The position numbers and the translations under genes are program-made. Shown here one piece after another: positions 35,730-44,481 of a DNA stretch of 64,000 nucleotides. Source of the DNA: Aestuariibaculum marinum (lineage in GTDB: Bacteria > Bacteroidota > Bacteroidia > Flavobacteriales > Flavobacteriaceae). The notes beneath the pieces were generated by a model. That model made no database searches. It was not told the DNA's origin and saw nothing but the letters and a program-made list of their open reading frames with translations. Position 1 is the first letter of the stretch. Every line of letters starts with the position of its first letter. Location of the stretch: the NCBI RefSeq assembly GCF_014596975.1, contig NZ_JACVXD010000008.1, positions 1 to 64,000 of the forward strand. Direction: 5' to 3'.

Positions 35730-37034
35730 CTATTTCTTACGCATATACACGCTTACCGGAACCCCTGAAAAATCGAAGTGTTCGCGAAGTTTATTTTCTA
35801 AGAAGCGCTTGTAAGGGTCTTTAACATATTGTGGCAGATTACAGAAAAACGCAAATTGCGGTTGCGGTGTTGGTAACTGCATCACGTACTTAATTTTAAC
35901 GAATTTACCCTTATATGCCGGTGGCGGATAATTCTCTATAAGCGGTAAAAAGATTTCGTTAAGTGTACTGGTTTTAATCTTTTTACTTCGGTTTTGGTAA
36001 ACCTCAACAGCAGTTTCAATCGCTTTATAGATACGCTGTTTGGTCATTGCTGAAATGAATACAATTGGCACATCGGTAAAAGGCTCAATTTGTTTTCTAA
36101 TGGCCTTCTCGTACTCTTTAGTCGACTTGTGATCCTTCTCTACCAAATCCCACTTATTCACTAAAATCACAATCCCCTTGCGGTTGCGTTCGGCTAACCA
36201 GAAAATGTTTTGTACTTGCCCGTCAAACCCACGAGTGGCATCTAACACTACCAAACAAACATCGGCGTGTTCTATAGCACGTACACTTCGCATTACCGAA
36301 TAAAATTCTAAATCTTCCTTTACTTTAGACTTACGACGAATTCCTGCCGTATCGACTAAGTTAAATTCAAATCCGAATCGGTTATATTTTGTATCAATAG
36401 AATCGCGCGTCGTTCCTGCAATATCGGTAACGATATAACGATCCTCACCTATTAAAGCATTAATAAATGATGATTTTCCAGCGTTAGGACGACCAACTAC
36501 TGCAAAACGAGGTAATTCGCTCTCAACAACTTCTTCTTTTTCTGGTAGAGCCGCAACAACAGCATCTAATAAATCACCGGTTCCGCTACCGTTAATTCCG
36601 GCAACCGTATAATAATCTCCTAAGCCTAAAGCATAAAACTCAACAGCATCTTCAGCACGTTTGGCATTATCTACTTTATTAACTACTAAAAACACAGGTT
36701 TTTTAACTCGGCGAAGAATATTGGCCACATCTTCATCCATACCTGTTACCCCCGACTCTACATCTACCATAAAGATAATCGCATCGGCTTCATCGATAGC
36801 CAATTCTACCTGTTTATCAATTTCAGCTTCAAAAATATCGTCACTACCAACAACATATCCACCGGTATCAATAAGAGAAAACTCCTTGCCGTTCCAATCG
36901 GTTTTTCCGTAATGTCTATCTCTTGTCACACCGCTTACGGCATCAACAATAGCTTCTCTACGTTGAATTAAGCGATTAAAAAACGTTGATTTACCAACAT
37001 TTGGACGACCTACTATAGCTACAATATTGCTCAT
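35730..37034 (-). CDS. der: Ribosome assembly GTPase Der (EngA)
   Basis: Der has two GTPase domains in tandem and helps mature the large ribosomal subunit. The first P-loop is GRPNVGKS (9-16), the second GRPNAGKS (near 182). DTGG and DTAG switch II segments and NKVD and NKWD specificity motifs are visible, and a KH-like C-terminal domain ends in [10 protein letters not shown]. The 434-residue length is typical. A -7 box TATTTTTG lies at 37091-37098, 57 nt above the ATG. Confidence 0.97.
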   Translation of the reverse strand: MSNIVAIVGRPNVGKSTFFNRLIQRREAIVDAVSGVTRDRHYGKTDWNGKEFSLIDTGGYVVGSDDIFEAEIDKQVELAIDEADAIIFMVDVESGVTGMDEDVANILRRVKKPVFLVVNKVDNAKRAEDAVEFYALGLGDYYTVAGINGSGTGDLLDAVVAALPEKEEVVESELPRFAVVGRPNAGKSSFINALIGEDRYIVTDIAGTTRDSIDTKYNRFGFEFNLVDTAGIRRKSKVKEDLEFYSVMRSVRAIEHADVCLVVLDATRGFDGQVQNIFWLAERNRKGIVILVNKWDLVEKDHKSTKEYEKAIRKQIEPFTDVPIVFISAMTKQRIYKAIETAVEVYQNRSKKIKTSTLNEIFLPLIENYPPPAYKGKFVKIKYVMQLPTPQPQFAFFCNLPQYVKDPYKRFLENKLREHFDFSGVPVSVYMRKK

Positions 37035-37090
37035 ATTCTCTTATGATAAAGCAGTTTCACAACTGACTTGATTACTATTTAAATTTTTTG

Positions 37091-37098
37091 CAAAAATA
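37091..37098 (-). promoter_or_regulatory. der: -7 box TATTTTTG of der
   Basis: An exact TAnnTTTG match on the minus strand, at a leader distance of about 50 nt. Confidence 0.45.
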
Positions 37099-37197
37099 GG
37101 AAATATACATTAGCTAATCTTCTTTTTTAGAAAAGATTAAAAATGTTTTCATTTTAAGTAAATATCGCTAATTTATACGAATAAAAACAGACAAACC

Positions 37198-37701
37198 ATG
37201 TCTTCTGCCAACGACATTATTTTAAGGCCCAGATTTAAATTTGAAATGCCTGAAAACCATCACGTGCTTTTACAATTATTTAAAGACGCTAAAACCAACC
37301 AATCTGACTTTATAATTACCAACATAGACCATCATATATTTATAAAATACCCCAAGCACAAACAGCATTTTTGGTCGCCTCAACTGCATTTGGAAATTCA
37401 TGAATTAACCGAAAAAACCTCTGAAATCAAAGGCTTGTTCGGACCTAACCCAACGGTATGGACCTTTTTTATGTTTGTTCATTTCTTTTTGGCAGGTGCT
37501 TTCATAGCTTTAAGTATCTGGGCCTACAGTAATTGGGTAATAAAAACAAGCATTTTCCCCCAGTTAAGTGGCATAGCAATTATTCTGGTAACCTGGGTAG
37601 GCCTTTATATTGCGGGAACCTTTGGAAAAATGGCAAGCAAAGATGATATGATTGCGCTTAAAAATTTTATGAATAATACCCTAACCCAAAACTATTTTTG
37701 A
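37198..37701 (+). CDS. Two-helix membrane protein of unknown function
   Basis: This 167-residue protein has an N-terminal soluble half (about 1-80) and two membrane helices (about 88-111 and 118-142), followed by a short charged tail. I do not recognise a family. It lies between the two GTPase genes der and era, convergent with era and overlapping its end by 10 bp. That context is sometimes the reason such proteins are labelled GTP-binding, but no P-loop is present. No nearby feature suggests a function. Confidence 0.6.
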   Translation: MSSANDIILRPRFKFEMPENHHVLLQLFKDAKTNQSDFIITNIDHHIFIKYPKHKQHFWSPQLHLEIHELTEKTSEIKGLFGPNPTVWTFFMFVHFFLAGAFIALSIWAYSNWVIKTSIFPQLSGIAIILVTWVGLYIAGTFGKMASKDDMIALKNFMNNTLTQNYF

Positions 37702-38576
37702 TTATACCCGAAACGACGCAACTGGTTTTGATTGCTTCGCCAGTTTTTATTCACTTTCACATAAGTTTCCAAGTGAATTTGTTTTCCGAAGAAAGCTTCC
37801 AAATCCTTTCTGGCTTCAACACCAACGCGTTTTAATGCCGATCCTTTATGCCCGATAATAATGCCTTTTTGGGTATCTCGCTCTACCATAATTACGGCAC
37901 GCACACGAATAATATCGTCTTCTTCTAAAAACTCTTCGGTTTCTATTTCTACAGCATAAGGAATTTCCTTTTTATAATGCAGAAGAATCTTTTCGCGAAT
38001 GGTTTCGTTAATAAAGAAACGTTCTGGTTTGTCGGTTAGCTGGTCTTTAGGATAAAATGCGGGAGATTCCGGTAATAATTCAATAATACGGTTGAACACT
38101 TCCTGAACATTGAAACCTTCTAATGCTGAAATTGGAAAAATTTCTGCATTGGGAACTTTCTCCGCCCAAAGCTGTACTTGTCCTTCCAACTGCTCCTGAT
38201 TAGAAGTATCAATTTTATTTAAAAGCAGTAATACCGGGGTTTTAGAGTTGGTAATTTTATTAAAGAAAGCTTCATCTTTTAATTCCTTCTCCCCGATTTC
38301 AACCATATACAATAGTACATCGGCATCTTCGAAAGCAGATTTTACGAAATCCATCATAGATTCCTGTAACTCATAAGCTGGTTTAATAATACCCGGCGTA
38401 TCTGATAATACCACCTGAAAATCATCACCATTAACAATTCCTAAAATTCTATGACGTGTGGTTTGGGCTTTCGAAGTGATAATCGATAATTTTTCACCTA
38501 CAAACGCATTCATTAATGTAGACTTACCCACATTAGGATTTCCTATAATATTTACAAAACCGGCTTTATGACTCAT
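37692..38576 (-). CDS. era: GTPase Era
   Basis: Era is a 16S rRNA-binding GTPase needed for small-subunit assembly. GTPase motifs are GNPNVGKS (12-19), DTPG near 59-62, and NKID near 121. The C-terminal KH domain shows IIGHKGSALKRVGVEARKDLE. The 294-residue length is normal. A -7 box TAAATTTG lies on the minus strand at 38600-38607. The 3' end overlaps the convergent membrane-protein gene by 10 bp. Confidence 0.97.
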   Translation of the reverse strand: MSHKAGFVNIIGNPNVGKSTLMNAFVGEKLSIITSKAQTTRHRILGIVNGDDFQVVLSDTPGIIKPAYELQESMMDFVKSAFEDADVLLYMVEIGEKELKDEAFFNKITNSKTPVLLLLNKIDTSNQEQLEGQVQLWAEKVPNAEIFPISALEGFNVQEVFNRIIELLPESPAFYPKDQLTDKPERFFINETIREKILLHYKKEIPYAVEIETEEFLEEDDIIRVRAVIMVERDTQKGIIIGHKGSALKRVGVEARKDLEAFFGKQIHLETYVKVNKNWRSNQNQLRRFGYNQK

Positions 38577-38599
38577 AACTACTCTTCATTTTCTTGCTG

Positions 38600-38607
38600 C
38601 AAATTTA
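38600..38607 (-). promoter_or_regulatory. era: -7 box TAAATTTG of era
   Basis: An exact TAnnTTTG match on the minus strand, 23 nt above the era ATG. Confidence 0.5.
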
Positions 38608-38662
38608 CAACCTTGATTTGTTAATTGTACTATTTACTAACAAATAAACTTCTATAAACGAA

Positions 38663-38692
38663 AAAAGCAGAAAATTTAATTTTCTGCTTTTT
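38663..38692 (-). terminator. Terminator after FKBP gene
   Basis: The 14-bp arms AAAAGCAGAAAATT and AATTTTCTGCTTTT surround TA. On the minus strand a T-run follows. It lies 26 bp after the FKBP stop and separates it from era. Confidence 0.88.
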
Positions 38693-38717
38693 AATATCGT
38701 GATTGATCACTTTTAAA

Positions 38718-39446
38718 TTACTTAACAATCTCTATTAATTCTACTTCGAAAATTAATGTAGAGAAAGGTTTGATTTTTGGTCCTTGTTGTCTGAAACCAT
38801 AAGCTAAATCCTGCGGGATATAGAATTTATATTTAGAACCTACAGACATTAACTGTAAGCCTTCTGTCCATCCCGGAATTACCTGACCAACTCCAAACTG
38901 AGTAGGCTCTCCTCTATCTACAGAACTATCGAAAACGGTTCCATCGATTAAGGTACCGTGGTAGTGTACTTTTACTCTTGATGTTGCCGTTGGTTTTTCA
39001 CCAGTTCCTTCTTCTAAAACTTCGTATTGTAAACCGCTATCGGTTACTTTTACACCATCTTTAGCTTTATTTTCTTCTAAGAATTTTTCACCTTCAGTTT
39101 TGTTTTCAGCGAATTTCTCCTCAGCTTGTTTTTTCATTTCCTCTTCCTGCTTCTTTCTGGCATCGGCCTGCTTCTTTTGGAAATATTGACTTAAAACCAT
39201 TTGCACTTGGTCTTCTGATATTAACACATCTGAAGAATCAGATACATTCATAAACCCTTGCATAAAGATTTCTCTATCAATTTCTGAAGCATTAGAATTA
39301 ATGTTACGGGCTACATCCATACCTATCGCATAACTTACAGAATCTACTTCTGTCTTTAACGCTTTATTAGGTACTCCACCATTTTGATTACAAGAAACCA
39401 TTGCTAAACCAGCTGCCGCAACGCCTAAACATTTAATTAATTTCAT
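38718..39446 (-). CDS. FKBP-type peptidyl-prolyl isomerase lipoprotein
   Basis: This 242-residue lipoprotein (Cys19 in AMVSC) has an FkpA/Mip-like layout: a helical dimerisation part (about 25-120) and, after a charged linker, a C-terminal FKBP domain (about 135-242) with KVHYHGTLIDGTVFDSS, VIPGWTEGLQLM and a FEVELIEI end. It should assist proline isomerisation of secreted proteins in the periplasm. A -7 box TAAATTTG lies at 39490-39497. Confidence 0.93.
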   Translation of the reverse strand: MKLIKCLGVAAAGLAMVSCNQNGGVPNKALKTEVDSVSYAIGMDVARNINSNASEIDREIFMQGFMNVSDSSDVLISEDQVQMVLSQYFQKKQADARKKQEEEMKKQAEEKFAENKTEGEKFLEENKAKDGVKVTDSGLQYEVLEEGTGEKPTATSRVKVHYHGTLIDGTVFDSSVDRGEPTQFGVGQVIPGWTEGLQLMSVGSKYKFYIPQDLAYGFRQQGPKIKPFSTLIFEVELIEIVK

Positions 39447-39489
39447 TATATTATTTTTTATTAGTTTAAAAATTCGAAGGCTAAAGTAA

Positions 39490-39497
39490 CAAATTTA
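39490..39497 (-). promoter_or_regulatory. -7 box TAAATTTG of FKBP gene
   Basis: An exact TAnnTTTG match on the minus strand, 43 nt above the ATG, so the FKBP gene need not depend on the Nramp-pepN unit upstream. Confidence 0.45.
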
Positions 39498-39559
39498 ATA
39501 TCAGATACAGGATAGATTTTTACGATTTTTTAACGCTACAAGTGTTAAACATACCTTTT

Positions 39560-40786
39560 CTAAAAAACTTCAAACACTTTTAAAATACTTTTCAACCCTA
39601 AAAAAACAGTAATCGCCAAAATAGCCAACCCTAAAATGTTTTGTCTTGAACTGTTCTTATAAACCCCTAACACCGAAGTTCTGTTCATTACCCAGATTAA
39701 AAACCCTGCAACTACAGGTAATAGAATACCATTTGCCACCTGAGCAAATTTTATAATTTCAATAGATTTAATACCTAATGAAGATGAAACAATACCGAAA
39801 ACTAAAATGAACATCCAGATACTCCTAAATCGGGTTGATTTCAAATGACTTGTCCACCCTAAACACCCGCAGGCCACATAAGCAGCCGCCAAAGGTGCTG
39901 TAATAGCACTGGTTATTCCAGCAGCAAAAAGCCCCATAGCTAAAAAGTATTTTGAAAATGCTCCAAATAAAGGCTCTAAACCTTTTGCTAAATCGGCTGC
40001 GTTATTAATATCTTGTGTTTGAATCGCTGCTGAAGACACAATCACACTCATAGACACCAAACCACCAAGGATTACCGCAACTACAGTATCCTTTCTTGCA
40101 TACTTTAAATCGCCTTTATCATGCCATTTCTCTTTAACCAATGAGGCATGTAAAAACAAATTATAAGGCACCACCGTGGTTCCTATTAATCCTATAATCG
40201 TAAAAATACTTTCCTGTGGATACGTCGGCACAAAAGCTCCTTTTAAAACCTCCAGAAAATTAGGCTTGGTTAAAATAGCCGTAATAAAAAACGCTAAACT
40301 CATTAAAATAACCAAAGCTACCAACACGCGTTCAATGACTTTGTAGTTTCCGATATAAAGTAATATAAAGGCTAATAGCCCGATAAGCACACTGAATATA
40401 TTAAAAGAAAACAATCCCACATCGATGGTTTGTTTCCCAAAAACGGCTTCAAGGCCTAAAACGCCGCCACTAATATTTCCGGCCTCATAAGCAGTATTAC
40501 CAACCACGATGGCCGATAATATTAAAAATACCGCCAGACCTTTTATGACTGGCGATTTTATTTCTGCTCGTATGGTTTGTGCCAATCCTTTTTGAGTAAT
40601 AATACCCAATCTGGATGACATTTCCTGAAGTACAATTGTCGCAATTACCGATAAAGACATGGCCCATAAAAGGGCATAGCCGAATTGAACACCTGCTAAA
40701 GTACACATGGTTACCGTACCGGGACCTATGAAAGCAGCTGCCACCAAGGGTCCAGGCCCAATATTTTTTAGCCAGTTTTTAATCAT
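39560..40786 (-). CDS. Nramp-related transporter lacking canonical metal-site motifs
   Basis: This 408-residue protein has about 11 membrane helices and aligns with the Nramp (MntH) family. Where Mn/Fe transporters have DPGN in helix 1, it reads GPGT (residues 21-24), and where they have MPH in helix 6, it reads VPY (206-208, in TTVVPYNLFLHASL). Both are the metal-binding segments, so ordinary Mn(II) transport is doubtful and a different cation or substrate is likely. Its ATG overlaps the stop of the M1 aminopeptidase gene by 4 bp, indicating co-transcription. Confidence 0.82.
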   Translation of the reverse strand: MIKNWLKNIGPGPLVAAAFIGPGTVTMCTLAGVQFGYALLWAMSLSVIATIVLQEMSSRLGIITQKGLAQTIRAEIKSPVIKGLAVFLILSAIVVGNTAYEAGNISGGVLGLEAVFGKQTIDVGLFSFNIFSVLIGLLAFILLYIGNYKVIERVLVALVILMSLAFFITAILTKPNFLEVLKGAFVPTYPQESIFTIIGLIGTTVVPYNLFLHASLVKEKWHDKGDLKYARKDTVVAVILGGLVSMSVIVSSAAIQTQDINNAADLAKGLEPLFGAFSKYFLAMGLFAAGITSAITAPLAAAYVACGCLGWTSHLKSTRFRSIWMFILVFGIVSSSLGIKSIEIIKFAQVANGILLPVVAGFLIWVMNRTSVLGVYKNSSRQNILGLAILAITVFLGLKSILKVFEVF

Positions 40787-43353
40787 ACCTCCTTAGTTTT
40801 CCATAGGTTTTGAACACGGTATAACGGATCGGTAGCCTGCAATAACTTATTTTTAAGAACCGGACTATAATTCGGATTTTCAGCTAAAAATTCTTGTAAA
40901 ACCTTGTGAGCTTCCGGGGAGGTGTATGCTCCTATAGTTGCACTTAACCATGCTTTTGGAAAGAAAATATCTCCTGTTAGCTGTATTTCTTCCAACAAAT
41001 CCAAACATAACTTTAAATGCTTTTGTCCTGATTGCTGACGCAACGGATGATGAATACAATCTAATGCATCTAATACCCAAGATTCTTTTTCTCGATTTTC
41101 CGGTTTTGCCAAAGATTTCATAAAGGCATCTCTTACGTTTTCATCATTAGATAATGCTGGAAGTATGAATTCGAAATTCTTTTTTCTATCGGAATTTGTA
41201 ATTTGTTCGTGAGCCGTTTTCAAAATGTCATCAGCTTGTTCATGCTTAAATATAGCTAAAGCTGAAGCGATACTCGTGTAATCATTCTCGTTTAAATATA
41301 CATTATCTAAGGTCATAGTTTTATTCCATACCTGATATAAAAAGTCCTTTCCGGTTTCAGAATACGCTACACTCTTATATAAATTGAAAATCGTTTTCTT
41401 AATACTTGGATCTAGATTTTCTTTTAAACGTTCTTGCAAAAAGCTTTCTAAAGGCTCAAGCATTAAATCACGCTCATCGGCAGTAAAATACTTCCAGAAA
41501 ATACTTTTGATTTCTCCTGAAATTAAATTTATAATTAAATCTTCCTTTTCAACTTTAAGCCCATCCAACATCTCTTTGAATGCCAACATAGCAGTCACAT
41601 TAACGCTTAACATATTCTCATATAAATTGATATATGCAAAACCACGAGCCACGTCATCTTTAATATTATAAATATGATGGTTTGAAAAATCTGTTGGAAA
41701 AACACCGTACCCTAAGCCGTTGTAATTATACACTACAGCTTCAGGCTTTGGCATTCCTGCTAAAGTCGTTAAAGAAATTTGCTTAGCATCTAAATTAACA
41801 GGCTCTAAATGTACAGAGTCTTTATACACCAAACCGATATTGAAAGCTTGTGTCCAAATGTTTTCTGTTCCATCTTCAGCATGCTGCATGACTTCGAAAC
41901 GCTCTATTTTACCGTTGGTATCATAAACAATACTATCTGAAATCACAGGTCTTCCCGATTTATTAACCCAAACTTCACTCCATTGTTTTAAATCTATAGG
42001 TGTTTCGTTATCTAACAACTCTACCAAATCATTCCAAGTAGCGTTGCCGTTAGCATATGTTTTTATATAATTACGCATACCTTTTCGGAACGGCTCCTCT
42101 CCCATGATTACTTCCAATTGTCGCATCATAATCGGAGCTTTATGGTAGATGATATTTCCGTAAAGGGTTCCTGCGTTTTTTAAATTCCCAAGGTTTTGAC
42201 GAATAGGTGTCGCGCCTTGCGTGCGGTCTTCGCTATAGGCTCTTGGATAATGCGAGGTTAAGAATTTTAAGTCGTGGTTGATATTTGGAAAAGACCCATT
42301 AACAGTTTTGTCGGCCATAAAATTAGCAAACACTTCTTTTAACCATACATCGTCAAACCATTTCATGGTTACCAAATCGCCAAACCACATATGTGCTGTT
42401 TCATGAGCAATTAGTCGGGCGCGATTTAATAAACGCTCTTGAGTGGTTGTTCCATCTAAAAACAACGATGATTCTTTATACTGAATAGCTCCGACATGTT
42501 CCATACCGCCATACTGAAATCCAGGAATCGTTGCATAATCCATCTTTTGAAACGGAAACGGGTATTGCGTATATTCTTCTAAAAAGTCAACTGCTTTTTG
42601 ATGATGTTCAAAAATGGCATCTACACTGGCTGCTATCTTAGCCGAATCGTTTTCGCGATACAGTAGAGTCATTTCCATGTCCGCTGGTTTTTGAGACGTT
42701 TCATTAAACACCCCTGCTACAAATGAAAATAAATAAGTGCTCATTTTATCGGTCAGCCCATAAACGTGTTTGGTATAATTATTAACCGTTTCTTCAGACT
42801 CTAAAGCCCCTCCACATAACACCTTCCAGGTTGAAGGCGCCGTAATTTCTAATTTGTAATTTGCTTTTAAATCCGGTTGATCGAAACACGGAAATAAGGT
42901 ACTAGCACGATCAGGAACTAAAAGCGTGTATAAATAATCGTCGTTACGATTTAGTGATACTTCACCTGCATCAAAAACAACAGACACTTCATTATGCCCC
43001 TTCTTTAAATAGTCCTGCGGAATAATTAAATGCTCTCTTTGATGATTTATTTTAATATTTTCTCCATTAACAGCAACCGATTTTAAATGCGATTTGTCTT
43101 CATTAAAATCTAAATACAAAGGATGTTCTAAATCGTTAACCTGAACACTTAAATTAAGGTTCGAAGCAATGGCGTTCTCACGTTCCAAAGGAATATTGAA
43201 AGTAAGATTATAAACAATATCAGAAACCTGCTTTTTTCTGTAGGTTGCAAGTTCGGATGAAATACCTTCGACTAATAATTGATTCTCTTCACTAGGTTTT
43301 GTATTACACGATACAACACAAACCAACATTAAAACAAGAAATAGGTTCCTCAT
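40783..43353 (-). CDS. M1-family aminopeptidase, lipoprotein
   Basis: This 856-residue M1 metallopeptidase has a lipobox at Cys16 (VVSC), so it is envelope-anchored. The zinc motif HETAH (317-321) and second ligand Glu340 (WLKEVF) are intact. The substrate-binding motif usually written GxMEN reads GGMEH (282-286). An ERAP-like C-terminal helical domain follows. It trims N-terminal residues from peptides. It forms one transcript with the Nramp-like gene and is separated from trxB by a terminator at 43385-43411. Confidence 0.9.
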   Translation of the reverse strand: MRNLFLVLMLVCVVSCNTKPSEENQLLVEGISSELATYRKKQVSDIVYNLTFNIPLERENAIASNLNLSVQVNDLEHPLYLDFNEDKSHLKSVAVNGENIKINHQREHLIIPQDYLKKGHNEVSVVFDAGEVSLNRNDDYLYTLLVPDRASTLFPCFDQPDLKANYKLEITAPSTWKVLCGGALESEETVNNYTKHVYGLTDKMSTYLFSFVAGVFNETSQKPADMEMTLLYRENDSAKIAASVDAIFEHHQKAVDFLEEYTQYPFPFQKMDYATIPGFQYGGMEHVGAIQYKESSLFLDGTTTQERLLNRARLIAHETAHMWFGDLVTMKWFDDVWLKEVFANFMADKTVNGSFPNINHDLKFLTSHYPRAYSEDRTQGATPIRQNLGNLKNAGTLYGNIIYHKAPIMMRQLEVIMGEEPFRKGMRNYIKTYANGNATWNDLVELLDNETPIDLKQWSEVWVNKSGRPVISDSIVYDTNGKIERFEVMQHAEDGTENIWTQAFNIGLVYKDSVHLEPVNLDAKQISLTTLAGMPKPEAVVYNYNGLGYGVFPTDFSNHHIYNIKDDVARGFAYINLYENMLSVNVTAMLAFKEMLDGLKVEKEDLIINLISGEIKSIFWKYFTADERDLMLEPLESFLQERLKENLDPSIKKTIFNLYKSVAYSETGKDFLYQVWNKTMTLDNVYLNENDYTSIASALAIFKHEQADDILKTAHEQITNSDRKKNFEFILPALSNDENVRDAFMKSLAKPENREKESWVLDALDCIHHPLRQQSGQKHLKLCLDLLEEIQLTGDIFFPKAWLSATIGAYTSPEAHKVLQEFLAENPNYSPVLKNKLLQATDPLYRVQNLWKTKEV

Positions 43354-43384
43354 GGATTTAATTTAGAATGATATACTTACAAAA

Positions 43385-43411
43385 CAACCCCGTGGTTTTA
43401 TCACGAGGTTG
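43385..43411 (-). terminator. Terminator between trxB and aminopeptidase gene
   Basis: On the minus strand CAACCTCGTG and CACGGGGTTG pair (one G-U) around ATAAAAC, followed by TTTT. Confidence 0.8.
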
Positions 43412-43504
43412 CTCTTTATTTATTAAAAATTACCTCAATATCAAAAATTGGTTTCATAACCACTGCTCTTGAATATCGAGTAAAAATAACTTTTTTAGAC
43501 TTAA

Positions 43505-44455
43505 TTAAGCTTCTTTAGCAGCTAAATAACGCTCAGCATCTAAGGCTGCCATACAACCCGTTCCGGCTGCTGTAATTGCCTGACGGTATACATGGTCGGC
43601 AGCATCACCACTTACAAACACTCCCGGAACATTGGTTTTTGCCGTTCCTGGTTTATTGATAATGTAGCCTGTTTCATCTAAGTCTAAATAACCTTTAAAG
43701 ATATCGGTATTTGGTTTATGCCCGATAGCCACAAAGAATCCTGTTGCTGGAATCTCATGTTTCTCGTTAGTCTTATTGTTATAAACTCGAACTGCAGTTA
43801 CCACTTGTCCGTCACCAATAACTTCATCGGTTTCTGTATTGAATAAAATCTCGATATTCTCGGTGTTAGCCACACGTTCTGCCATGATTTTAGACGCTCT
43901 AAATTCATCGCGTCTTACCAACATGGTTACTTTTTTACAAAGCTTGGATAAGTAGTGTGCTTCTTCACAAGCTGAATCTCCGGCACCTACAATCACCACT
44001 TCCTGGTTTCTGTAGAAGAAGCCATCACATACCGCACATGCCGATACACCACCACCTAACTTCAAATATTTTTGTTCAGATTCTAATCCTAAATATTTTG
44101 CTGATGCTCCAGTTGAAATAATTACGGTATCACAGTGAATTTCCTTTTCATCGTTTACCCATACTTTATGAACATTGCCTGATAAATCTACTTTTGTTAC
44201 CCAGCCGTCACGAATATCAGCTTCAAAACGTTGCGCCTGTGCCTGTAACTCCATCATCATCTCTGGTCCTGTGATTCCTTGCGGATACCCTGGGAAGTTC
44301 TCCACTTCGTTCGTAGTTGTTAACTGACCGCCTGGTTGGGTCCCCTGGTATAATACCGGACTCATATTAGCTCGTGCTGCATAAATCGCCGCAGTGTAAC
44401 CTGCTGGTCCCGATCCTATAATTAAGCACTTTACTCTTTCTATTGTATCTGACAT
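43505..44455 (-). CDS. trxB: Thioredoxin reductase
   Basis: This flavoenzyme passes electrons from NADPH to thioredoxin in the cytoplasm. The FAD-binding start is CLIIGSGPAGYTAAIYA, the redox pair is Cys140/Cys143 in SACAVCDG, and the NADPH motif GAGDSACEEA follows it. The 316-residue length is normal. It lies 26 bp after the class V PLP enzyme gene in one transcript. Confidence 0.96.
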   Translation of the reverse strand: MSDTIERVKCLIIGSGPAGYTAAIYAARANMSPVLYQGTQPGGQLTTTNEVENFPGYPQGITGPEMMMELQAQAQRFEADIRDGWVTKVDLSGNVHKVWVNDEKEIHCDTVIISTGASAKYLGLESEQKYLKLGGGVSACAVCDGFFYRNQEVVIVGAGDSACEEAHYLSKLCKKVTMLVRRDEFRASKIMAERVANTENIEILFNTETDEVIGDGQVVTAVRVYNNKTNEKHEIPATGFFVAIGHKPNTDIFKGYLDLDETGYIINKPGTAKTNVPGVFVSGDAADHVYRQAITAAGTGCMAALDAERYLAAKEA

Positions 44456-44481
44456 AATCTTTTTCTAATTTGATAATTTAA

